From: Scilla litardierei
Taxonomy: Eukaryota; Streptophyta; Magnoliopsida; Asparagales; Asparagaceae
Direction of reading: 5' to 3'
NCBI GenBank assembly: GCA_030789695.1
Contig: CM061142.1
Coordinates: forward strand, 148,821,266-148,885,265
DNA: 64,000 bases
A model generated the notes under the pieces. The model did not search any database, was not told the origin of the DNA, and saw only the letters and a list, made by a program, of their open reading frames with translations. Below, in pieces: positions 36,701-48,700 of the stretch (the first letter of the stretch is position 1; each line of letters begins with the position of its first letter). The position numbers and the translations under genes were made by a program.

Positions 36701-39700
36701 AAGAGGAAGAGGAAGAGGAAGAGGAAGAGGGAGACCATACGGTTGTACTCGACCGAGAGGACGAGGTGACAGAGCAGCAGCCACACTTGGAGACCGTGAA
36801 TGTATCACTTAGCTCCGTGGTGGGATTTAATCCCTATCACACCATGGAACTGGCAGACAGGGTGGCAGATCAGGAGGTGACGATATTGATAGACAGTGGG
36901 GCAACCCACAACTTCATCTTAAAGAAGTTGGTGGGGCAGCTGGGGCTTGAGGTGAGTGAGACAGCCACTTTTGGGGTGATTTTGGCCTGGGGTGATTTTG
37001 GACACAGGCCAGAAGGAGGAGAGCAGGGGTGTCTGCAATGCGGTGATTCTGTCAGTACAGGGGACTCAGATAGTGGCGGATCGTTACCCCTGGAGTTGGG
37101 AAAGGTGGACGTGGTGTTGGAAATGCAGTGGTTATTGACCTTAGGCAACACCAAGTTCAACTGGAAGGTGCTGAGGATGGAGTATCGGGAGGACGGGAGG
37201 ACCGTGGTTTTGTTGGGGGACCCCAGCCTGTGTTGCCGCGCGGCGTCCCTGAAGTTCTTGGCTCGGACAGTACTAGTGGGAGGAGAGGCATACTTCGTGA
37301 CATATCAGAAGCTAGGGGCAGAGGCGAAGGAGCAGAAGATGCCACCAGAGGTGGAGTTGTTGGACAGTTATGGGCATGTGTTTCAGATGCCGCAGGGACT
37401 TCCGCCTCACAGGGACCACGAGCACACCATTGTGAAAGCGGCTCCAGTCAGCGTTCGGCCCTACAGGTACCCACATGTTCAGAAGGATGAGATTGAACGG
37501 TTGATTGGAGAGATGTTACATGCTGGAGTGATACGACCGAGTGTAGTCCTTTCTCTAGCCCGGTGCTTTGGGTGAAGAAGAACAGTAGCTGGAGGTTCTG
37601 TGTAGACTATCGTGTCCTCAACAAGGAGACGGTGGCGGATCGTTTTCCTATACCGGTTATAAATGAGCTGTTGGATGAGCTATACATGGGGCGTCAATCT
37701 TTTCGAAGATTGACATGAAATCAGGGTATCATCAGATCTGGATGAAGGCAAAGGATGTGCAGAAGACTGCTTTTAGGACTCATGAGGGACACTAGGAGTT
37801 CCTCGTCATGCCCTTTGGGCTGACGAATGCGTCTGCTACCTTTCAGGCGTTGATGTACAAGATATTTCAGCATACTTACAGCAGTTTGTCTTAGTGTTCT
37901 TCGACAACATACTGGTGTACAGCCGTACGGTGGAGGAGCTCATGCGAGATTTGGAGACAGTGCAGCAGGAGTTGCAGGCTCACCAACTTTATGCCAACAG
38001 GAAGAAGTGCACGTTTGCTCGGGAGAAGGTGGAGTATTTGGGACACGTAGTTTCAGCAGAAGGGGTGGCAGCTGATAGAACCAAGATTGAGGCCATGTTA
38101 GACTGGCTGCAGCCAACGACATTGAGGGCGTTGCGAGGATTTTTGGGCCTGACGGGGTATTACCGCTAGTTCGTGCAGGGTTACAATACCATTGCTTGGC
38201 CACTGACAGAGCAGTTGAAGAAGGATGGGTTCCAATGGAACGAGGAGACGACTGCAGCGTTTGAGGCATTAAAGAGGGCGATGATGACAGTTCCGATGCT
38301 AGCTATCCCCGACTTTAGCAGACCTTTTATGGTAGAGACCGATGCCTCGGGATATGGGCTGGGAGCAGTGCTGATGCAGGATCAGCGACCAGTGGCTTAC
38401 TTTAGCCAGGTTTTGTCATCACGGGCGAGGCAGAAATCCGTGTATGAGAGGGAGCTGATGGCGATCACCCTGTCGATTCAGAAATGGCGTCCTTACCTGT
38501 TGGGACGACCGTTTATTGTGCGCACGGATCAAAAGTCACTGAAGTATTTGCTGGAGCAGAGGCTGGTGACGGCGGACTATCAAAAGTGGCTATCTAAACT
38601 TGTTGACAACAAATTTGAGATACACTATCGGCCGGGATTGGAGAACAAGGCTGTAGATGCACTATCACGGAAAGAGGAGATTTCCTCCTTGGTAGCTTTG
38701 TCAGTACCACTGTTAGCGGAGTGGGAGCCCTTATGGAGAGAGGTGGACACCGACGATGAGCTATCTAGGATCCGGGAGGATTTGGTTCAGGGGGTGGCTG
38801 AGCATCCGGGCTATTCTCTGGAGGGGCGGTGGTTGTTGTATCGAGAGAGGCTAGTCATAACGCGGACTTCAGCACACAAACCGTTGATTTTTCAGGAGTT
38901 CCATGGGAGCGCGGTGGGGGCCATTCACGAGTCCAGCAGACATATATGCGGGTGGCTAGAGAGCTGTACTGGCGGGAAATGAAGAAGGACATCGCGGAGA
39001 TGATAGCCAGTTATGACGTCTGCCCGCGTCATAAATACCTGGCCATGGCGCCGACAGTGCTGTTGCAGCCCTTAGCTCTTCCTGAGTAGGTTTGGGAGGG
39101 GATCAGCATGGATTTCATCGAGGGGCTACACAAGTCTGAGTGATACACTGTGATTTTGGTGGTGGTCGACCGTTTGAGCAAGTACGTGCATTTCATCGGG
39201 CTGCGTCACCCTTACACGGCAGTGACAGTTGCTACGGCCTTTATACAGGAGGTGGTTCGTCTCCACGGGTTCCCCACTTCTATTGTGTCGGATAGGGACA
39301 CTGTCTTCTTGAGCCAGTTCTGGAAGGAGCTGTTCAGGGTCCAAGGGACCGTTCTACGGAGGAGTACCGCTTACCACCCCCAGACGGATGGACAGACGGA
39401 GGTCGTCAACAAGAGCGTTGAGACGTACCTTCGCTGCTTTGTGTCAGATTGCCCGAGGAGTTGGTATCGGTGGTTGGCGTGGGCTGAGTACTAGTACAAC
39501 ACTTCGTTTCATTCTGCGGCCCAGACGATGCCATTTCGGGTTTTGTATGGAAGGAACCCACCGGCGTTGATCCACTACCGTAGCGGGACACCGTATCACA
39601 GTTGGACCACTACCTCGAGGAACGAGATGGAATTTTGGAGGAGCTAAAGAAGCCCCTTACGAGAGCTTATCAGCTTATGAAAGCAAAGGCGGATGGACAT

Positions 39701-42700
39701 CGCAGAGAGGTTAACTACGCGGTGGGAGATCAGGTATATCTGACGCTGAGACCATACAATCAGAGATCACTAGCACGGCGCCGGAACGAAAAGTTAGGTG
39801 CCCTCTTTTACGGCCCCTTTCAGATAGAGGCGAAGATTGGGCCCGTGGCTTATAGGTTAACATTGCCCCCAGGATTGACATTGCATCCGGTTTTCCATGT
39901 CTCTCATTTACGGCGGGCGATTGGAGCACATATGCCGGTGGCCACTCTTCCACCTACTTTGACAGCTGATTCGGAGGTAATTATGGAGCCCCAGGATATT
40001 CTACAGGTGCGGCGCATTGAGAGTGGGCGCCGAGAGTTTTGGTACGATGGGTAGGACTGCCCGATCACGAGCCTACATGGGAGTTGGAGGACACCATCAG
40101 AGTGCAGTTTTCAGATTTCAACCTTGAGGACAAGATTCGATTTTTGGGGTAATGATGCGGTCGTGTACCGCAGAAGGCATAAGGGCTCGGGCGTAGGAGC
40201 GGTCGTGAGATCGACTTAGCATTTTGCTATTTTTGCTTTATGCTCTACTGTGTAGGTTATTAAGTTGTTGTGTGTTTAGTATTTTGTTAGGAGAGTATTT
40301 AAAGGGATTAACCCTAATTATGTTAGCTATCGAGATATTGAGATAATTCGTCACTTGACGGCTAGGATTTGGGGGATTAGGCTTGATCCATCAATTCAAA
40401 CTAGGGAGAAGATCTACTCCAGAATAGATCAATTGTCCCTTTATTACCATCAATTCCACTTTCCACTTTAAATTTCTTTTCGTTCCACTAAAAATCTGAG
40501 CTTTTTGATACGATTAACCCTAATCGTATCAATGTGACAGCCGACTTGAGTACAATTGTCAGGCGCATGAACTTCATTCTTCAGTCACCTATATACACAA
40601 GTGTGTAAGTTGTCTTTTTCCAGCTTAAATCCATCATATATGGCAGTCGCCTGCTGAAGCCTTTACAGTCGCCTGCTGAAGCCTTTAGAGGCACCTGCAC
40701 AGTGGTACAGGCGCCTGTGTAGTCTTCTACAGTCACCTGTCCTGGCTCAAAATATAGCCGTTGGAATTTTCTAGCCGTTACAAAAGGCGCCTGATATCTA
40801 TTCATTAATCGCATGTCTGAGCTCCTTTCAGCTAAAAACTAGCTGTTACAGATTTGTTTGTTTTGGCTTTTTGCTTGGGTTTTAAGTGTTTTCTTGGATT
40901 CCTATATATATGAGATGGCTTAGTTCTATTAGTACTCTTGAATATGCTTGATCATTATTGAATATCATGGAGAGTCATAAAGCCACTCTTATTTCTCTCA
41001 TTTCCCTTCATTAAGCATTAATCCTCTTCATGCATTGAAGCTAGCTCATATGGAAATCCTCCAAGTGTATCAAAGCTCATCTCAACACTTGAAGATCCTC
41101 TTCCATGTCTTGCATACATCATTGAGTAAATTCATCTCATCAAGACATAGGTAATTGTATTTATTTCATCTTTTGTGTGAAACACTAACTCTCTTTGTGA
41201 GAGTTAGCTTCTCCCATTGGGGAGTTTCCATCCTTGCGTAGGACTAACCCTTGTGTAGGGTTTGATGTGTCCTTGTGTAGGACAAATCCCTTGGGTGGGG
41301 TATCCCTTATGTAGGAATTGTATTCACTACATTGTGCAGGATCATAGTGGATATTAGTGTGGCTGGATGTACCCAAGTTGGGGAATCATGGTAAAAGCTT
41401 TTGTGTTTGCGTTAATTGTGTAGATTAATCTCATCTTGCACTTATAATTCTGCATTTGCAAGTTTATTTTTTAATTACACAATTATTGTCATTACACTAT
41501 TTATCCCCCTCTAGTGTGTGTTGTTTAGTATTGCAAGGTAAACTGTCCTTATACACGTCATTGGTGTGCTTAATTTATTCCTTGCAAATCCATGTAAAGA
41601 ACATTAAGTAATGGTAACGTGGGGTTTTCAGTATCTTCATAGCACCTCAAGTGTTTATTTATTGGAGATGGTCATCAAGGGTTAACTGCTTACACTGATG
41701 CCAATAAAACCGGTGACACTAATTGACTCTAGAAAGTCTATATCAATTCACTTGGTTACTTTGCAAGAAAGAGCGGTGCCATGGTGTAAATCGGGACACT
41801 TGTTACTATGCAAGAAAGCGGTGTCATGGCACAGATCGGTGTCTGCAGATGACACACACTACACAATACAAGAAAATCATGACTCCATCGGATACTCAAC
41901 GATCGATGGTGTACAACTACTGCCAGGATACACGAAAGACTGTCAGTGCCGGAACAAGTTGTGTTTGAACTATGACGCATCAAAGCACTCTATCAAGGAT
42001 TGCACTTAGCAAGTTAACAAGACAACGACTATAAGTACCAGTCAGCGAGGACACCCTCTACCATCTAAACAAGCGGCTTACCTGCAGGCACAGCAGAATC
42101 CTCAAAGTCATCGCAACTACATCATGATAGCTGATGAGACGGAAGCCACCACATAGATAGTATTGTTCCTATTTGGAATATATTTACTATATAAGTAGTG
42201 TATCTTGTTTCTATATTTTATTTTAAGAAATTCCAAGAATAGAATTGTTGTAAGGTGGGTATGATGTAATATCATAACACACTCTTATGGGATTTTCATT
42301 CAATAAATATATTTTAAAAAATACAAATAAAGTTTTTATAATTTTTGACGTTTTTGTAATTTTTATTTTATTTTCTTTTTTTAACTCAATTTCGTTAGCC
42401 TGTTTAACTAAACACACAACTCAAACATATTTATTTAAACCCAGCCCGACCCATTAACTTATATCACATCTCTCTCTTTCATTTATTTACCTTTTCTTAT
42501 TTCTTCTGTCTTCTTTCTTTTTTCTCTCTCAAGCGGTTCACATCCGAGCGACGAAACCGACACACGTGCTGCGTGCATCGACATAGGCATGCGACGTCAC
42601 CCACGTCATCGCACCCCTCCATCACCCAGTAATGGCCACACATTTCTCTATTCTCCCCCTATTTATTCTTCCTCGCACAAAAACACCCTAACCGAGATTT

Positions 42701-45700
42701 TAAAAGAAATTTATCGGTCCCTCACTTGTTCCCTTTTGTTGGAATCCGATCCACACACGCACAGTACCTTCCAATTTTCCTCAAAAACTCATCCCAACCC
42801 CTGAGACAGCTGTAGCTGTAAAAAATGCTGAGACAACAAGATCTCTGGCATTGATTTCGACGCACTTTGACTTCGGTGAAAGGTAGATCCATCTAAAGTA
42901 TTTTACGGCCCGATAAACTGCCATTTTACCTAGAATCTTGGATTGCGATTCAACTTGATGGATTTTAGGGTTCTACCCATGGCCGTGAGTTTTGATTGGG
43001 CTACCATATTTGGTTGCTATTGACCAAGTTTGGAAAGTTGAATTGCCTAACACTTTGTGTTGCAGTTGTCCCTCGACTTGGGCTACTTTCAGCCCTTGCC
43101 TGCTGCCTTGTTTTGTATGTACTGTTGCATCTGTTTTGACATGTTTGCTGCCAGGTTGTCCCTCTGTTTGCTGCCCATTTCTGCCTCTATTTCCATGTGT
43201 TCTGGCTCTGGACGCCCCTTATACTGATGCCTCTATTTGCTGCCTTTCTGCCTTTGTCGATGCCCCTTTCTGCCTTTGTTTTCCCGTGTACTGCCTCTCA
43301 TGTTGATGCTTCTGGTTGCTTCTAATGTTGCCTTGTGCTTGTTGCCGTCTTGAGCTATTGCTGCATTGTGCTGTCGTCGCCTTGTGATGGTTGTCGCCTC
43401 AGCTAAAGGTGACAAAATGAACATGATCCGATCTGACCCGATCCGAACCCGGCCTTCTTAATCGGATATGGGTAAAGGGCTAACTAGGTCGAATCCGGGT
43501 CGACCTGGTCAGGGTCTGGTGCAGGTTTGACCTGCTAACCCGGATTGACCCGAATGCTACCCGCTTTTATTTATAAATATATACATGTTTTTATAGAAAT
43601 AGTGAACCATATAATGCAATGGGAGTTTTGGTGATGGATTTGATTTGGTTGGTGCTCTTTCTGATGTGATCACGGGTTCGATTCCCATGTTTGTAATCTA
43701 TTTTTCTTAATTTCAAATGTTAACTTTTACTTTTCTTAAATAAATAAATGGTTCCAAAGAAATATTGAGATCATTAGCTCAGCTGGTATGCACTTGTTAA
43801 CTTGTTGGGGTGATCTTTGGTTCGAATCCCGTAAGCGGCAATTATTTAAAACAAAATTTTCTAAAGAGCAATACATGCATGCATGCGGGTCGGGGTCGGG
43901 TGTGGATCTTACGTTCCTGACCCAGATCAAATCTGGATTGGGTTCAGGTGCACCCCTAAATAGGTCGTGTCGGACCGACTCAACCCTTACCCGGAACAAC
44001 CCGACCCATCTAGTTTGCCATACAGAGCCTCCACTGATTGTTGTCCAAGTTTCCTGTTTGTGATGGGTGTTATGGTTCTGTTTGCAGCCTTTTGCTGCTG
44101 CAATGCCTGATACCAGGGCATCTATTTTGCCGAATTTTGTGCCCTTAGTTAAGGTCTGCCTTGTGCATTGGTTGTGCCTCTTTTAATGATGTTTCCCCTG
44201 ATGGATTTGGCCTTTGGCCCAAGGTTTTCGTTGTCCCTAAATTAATTGGAAACGTATATTTTTTCGATGATGACTTTTCCCCAAAAAAATGCTGGCGTAA
44301 ACTGAAGATGAAAATCAAATCATTACTAATTGTGTGACATACTTTCACATGCATAGATGATTATAAACTTAGATTTGATTCCAATTAATCCTTGTAGTCA
44401 AGGCCTGGGCTATGTTATGATTATGCTGCTTGGATTGATTGGTCTTATTCACTTGGATATTTCGTATATTGACGAGGTATGGATATTTGCCCATGATCAC
44501 ATAAGCCATCGTCTTCACTTTAAGGATTGCCTCATGATATTGCTTCCAAACTACTCACCAATTTAGTCTCTTATTATATGAGATGTACCAAATAAATCCC
44601 ACAATGCAATCCATCTTGATACATGAATACAAATGACATGAGCTATTGGCTTAAGTATATTGTTTACATATACATGTGACACTACACTGGAAACTATTTT
44701 TTGACAACTTATATACATGATATTGATATTGATTAGTGTTCCTGATTTCATGCTCCTAATACTGTATTGGTTATTGTTCCCAACTACACATGTCACCTCA
44801 CCTAGCATTGAAGCTAGAATAGAAAACATAGGAGTGGGAAACTCATTGCCTCGGAGTATGCAGGAGCGACGATAGTTCATAATGTATCAGTAGTTCTGCC
44901 TCTAAATAGAGGCGGGTTATTATTATATCTGTATATTTCATTTCCAGCTATGAAAGTGTGGTTTATTATTGTATCTGTATTTTTCGCTTCACATACTGGG
45001 AGCGGGGTTATACTACGGGTCGCGTGTTTCCTATCTGAATTGCATATCATACCATCGAATATGAGTCACATCACTAGACTAGAAGCACCGTTTCTACTTG
45101 TAAAGTCATGTAGCCATAGTTTGCATGTCATATTATCTTCATATCATATATTGTCATGTCAGTATCTTACATGTTGACTCTCTACCTACCATGTTCGGTT
45201 ATCATGATATTACTCATTCTATTATGCTCTATTTATATGATTTATATGCGGATCTCACATGTCTTCTGTTGTAGTTTTTAGGGATCCACAACCTACTTTA
45301 ATGGTTGCTTTTTATTTCTGTTAGATGTGGGAATTAGTTACCCGAGAAGCATAGATCTTGAGGATCCAAAGACTTTATAGCATCTCGCTGAGTACCAATA
45401 ACCAGGTAATAAGTGTGTTATATATATACACACACACTAGTCATAACACGTGCCCGCAAGCACAGTTCACTTAAGATTCTCCCCCGCAAAATCTTTGTTC
45501 CCCGAAAAAATTATTTCCACAGCCAAAATTTAAAAGAACAAATTAGCGTAAAAATATTTAGCGCCACAGACGCCATCGGCGCGGAACGACAAATTCGACG
45601 CGGATTCTTTAGGTGCAGAACAAATTAGTGTAAAAAATTTAGCAGGTGCCTTCGACACGAAATAACAAATTCGACGCGAGCGCTTTCAGCAAGGAACAAC

Positions 45701-48700
45701 AAATTCGATGCAGGCGCCTTCGACACGGAACAACAAATTCGGGCGGACACTTTCGGCGCGGAACAACAATGCCATCGGCGCGAAACAACAACTTAGCATA
45801 AAAAATCGGCGCGGATGCCTTCGGTGCGCGGGCATCCTAATAATGACGTCATGCAGGGCCCAGTGTGAGTGTATTAATTACGACGTTCTGTTATCACATT
45901 TGTTTCTTTTCTTCTCGATGAAGTCAAATGTCTGGATAGATAAGGATGATTTGAATAGGCAAACACATAATTCATTGATAATAAAAATTAAATCACAAAA
46001 ATGCATGGCTATTCAACTTTCAAGACCTCTTAAATTCAAAGATCTCGAATTTCATTTCCAGTAAATTAAATAAATGCATGGCTGGTCCACTTCCAAGACC
46101 TCTTAAATTCAAAGATCTCGAATTTCATTTCCAAAAAGTTCCACCCAAAATACAAAAAATTCTCCTCACAAACTCGCATCTCAACCGTTGATTTCCCAAG
46201 ATTAAATCCCAACCATCCTTCTATCAACATGTTTGTCTTAGTCAGCTTGTCCTAATCAACCCTATAATTCAAAAAAGGGTGTCAAGTGTAGAATAGATAT
46301 ATTCCATCATATCTGTTACACAACTTACATGTTCTTTATTCATTATCTGCTTAGTCAATTGCTATATCTATTATTCATAAAACTATATAGATCATCTTAT
46401 TGTTGCTCATTATTAGTTAGAAGCAGACCAACATTAGACATTATTCAGACGCATTCGCATTTAGGTTGTATTAATGTGATTCTTAATAGATATAAATACG
46501 CACGGGCTTGTCACCCACGGTTTCCCTTCGCATTTTGGGAAAAGGTGTGTGGCAAAATTTGTTTAAAATCAATCTAATTAGCAACATTTTGATATTTTGG
46601 AATAATTGACGAAATATTTACCATATTTTGGCAATTTAACTTATAACGAAATAGTTGGTGTAGGTACATAGGGTATTTTAATTTTAGGTTTGATTTTTAG
46701 TTGGGGGAAAGAAAGCATAGGATTCTTATGTGCATTCATTGTAATTTCACGACTGATGGGAAACAAAGCTTAACGGGTTAACAATTTAAGATAAAAAATC
46801 TAAGGCTCACAATTTGGCAGTTTCGTTAAGTTGTGAGAAAGGAAACGTGTTGCAATTTACCTGCTTTTCTTTTAGAATTTTAGATAAAAAGGAGGACTAA
46901 AACAAGATTGATTAGGATGCTTCCTACGTAGTGATATATTGGATCCACATCAGCCAATACAAACCCAACATGATCCGCACTAAAAACATCTTGGCGATAC
47001 TCGTCACATGTCAATCAGCCAGTATAGTGCTAGATACATCAAGGTCAATATTTCCAACTTCTTGATTGGAACAATCCATATGGAAGTTTAGTTTAAAAGC
47101 AATTCTGGTTACGGACTTACCATATGATTATGATTAAGTCAAAAGCTGTTAGCATAGATGGACTGCAGAACATTCAATTATGGTAGTCGGAGTTCAGTGG
47201 ATTAGGATTTGATTATTGATTAATCTGTTGTTAGCTATGACTTTTAGCTTTTAATATTCTTTTGGAAGTGCATCCTAATTTGATTTCAGTTAGGTTCATG
47301 TGTTTTACTGTTAACATGAACTGTAACTAAATTTGCATATGTATTTTTCAGATACTGTAGTTCAAGAAATATTTATATTTATCTTTTCTCATGTAAAGCC
47401 TACAAAGGAGATATGGTTGAGATTTGTAAAGATGAATCAAATTTATAAAATTTATACGTAGCCTTTTGTTTGTCTAGTGAATTTATTTCTTATGAATTTC
47501 ATTTTTATCTTTCTGATTTTTTCTGTTTGAGGGAAAATTTAACTCTCATCGGGTGATTTCCTTTCGTGCCTATTTCTCCACTGCTTACTGATACTCCCGT
47601 CTCCCTCCACATTGAGAGAGACTGCTTGAGACTTTGGTCACAAGGTGTGCTGATAAACAGTATAAATCACAACACAAATTTTTACGGAAACCAAGCACAA
47701 CAAACTGGATGATTGCATCAGAACTTTCCCAATGTTACACATCCATTCTTGATAGAGTTGACTCGCTAGCTGTGCGTGTTATTGCAACCAAGGAATAAGG
47801 TTTTGATTGAAGCCACGTGGTTTCAGTCGTTTCGTTTTGGTTTCAAATGGAGACAATATGATACAACTACCACTACTCGGTTTCAGCTGGTTTCGACCGG
47901 TTTTGATCGAAACTAAGTGGTTTCGACTGAAACCTCAATCCTTACAAATATGGGTTTGAGTTTAAATACACAAACCTATTTAAATCATATATATATAACA
48001 TTTACTAAAATTCTAAAAATTCTAAATATTAATTGAACTTTTAAAAGTTATATTATAAAAATTATTATGAATGCATTGTTATAAAAATATATACATAAAA
48101 ATATATATATCTGAAACCAAAACTCAAAACAAACACTATAAAACGGACGAAACCGTTCGAAAGTTAAACATTTTTCAACGACCGAAACCGAGTTCTCAAA
48201 CCTTGATTGCATCATCCCTCACCAACGGGGAGGAGGAATGTCAACTTGAAGAAACATAACATCACTTAGAAGAGGATATTTTTTGACTAACAACCAGCAA
48301 CTCCCAAGTAGAGGATTGATGATGTTGCTTGCCACTCCTTTCTCCATTGTTGTCATGCCCGCTTATAATATATCAAGGAGCCACATCTGCTCTATTTTCC
48401 ACAACAAAACCAATATTACAAAATCTTCAATGACACCAACGTGCTAACTCCAATCTTGCACCACTAGAATTGTCATTGTTGATACCATATTTACCATCTC
48501 CTTGCCACCGCAATCAATTCCAGCACTGCCATTTTTGCTTACACATCCACATCTCCCTCCATCATCATACCAATTATCCATTCCACTACTTTCATTTGCC
48601 AATGATCTACACATGAAATGTGTAGAATTCCTGAATAATAAACAATCAGTAAATGTTCGCAGTTTATAATATGTTTTTGGATCTCTGATGCAGCATGGTA

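Larger units (their letters stand above)
30210..40531 (+). mobile_element. Ty3/gypsy chromovirus (Reina-like), nested in LTR D
   Basis: LTR ends are TGATGCG (30210) and CGTATCA (40531). The flanks are gtgtg (30205-30209) and atgtg (40532-40536), a 5 bp duplication with one mismatch. Domain order is gag, protease, reverse transcriptase, RNase H, integrase, then a chromodomain-like tail, with a short LTR (379 bp), all consistent with a Reina-type chromovirus. The coding regions are broken and the 5' LTR is disrupted by a 4.6 kb inverted-repeat unit. Confidence 0.85.
17911..41555 (+). mobile_element. Gag-only Sirevirus-derived array: four LTRs, two gag units
   Basis: LTRs of one family start at 17911, 22508, 23816 and 29513, all with TGTTAGGTATTGG. 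Between them are gag unit 1 (19679-22507), a truncated internal piece (23041-23815) and gag unit 2 (26982-29512). Each full internal region is only ~2.5-2.8 kb and passes from gag to the 3' spacer with no protease, integrase or reverse transcriptase. Such elements resemble TR-GAG-type non-autonomous elements and would need pol in trans. Alternating LTR and internal units point to unequal recombination as well as transposition. The target duplication is not clean (cacat left, cgtca right). Confidence 0.8.
29513..41555 (+). repeat. LTR D, split by the Reina-like element
   Basis: Left part 29513-30209, right part 40532-41555, together about 1.72 kb. The parts join within a motif that other LTRs read as ATCTTATGTGACAGTCGACTG. 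The TATA box is at 40901-40910 and the LTR ends near GTCCTTATACA (41555). Confidence 0.8.
43410..44020. mobile_element. Non-autonomous insertion with CCGACCCG-rich ends and two tRNA-like boxes
   Basis: The host text resumes in the same TGTTG/TGCTG-rich style on both sides. The ends, TGACAAAATGAAC and (reverse complement) TGGCAAACTAGATG, are imperfect inverted repeats followed by clusters of ACCCGACCC/GGGTCGGG. The middle is AT-rich and holds two RNA polymerase III-like promoter pairs. No clear target duplication. Confidence 0.45.
42161..45440 (+). other. Intron 4 sequence, possibly a gypsy LTR
   Basis: No gene. A C/T-rich leader-like stretch (42460-42560), TGCTGCC-rich text (43080-43380, 44080-44140) and a tail with TAGATGTGGGAATTAGTTA (45322) are reminiscent of long gypsy LTRs, but I found no borders. 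Interrupted by the element at 43410-44020. Confidence 0.3.

Noticed and set aside
43768..43840. Possible tRNA gene
   Set aside because: A and B boxes are good, but acceptor and T stems do not pair and a second tRNA-like pair lies just upstream, so it is treated as tRNA-derived repeat.
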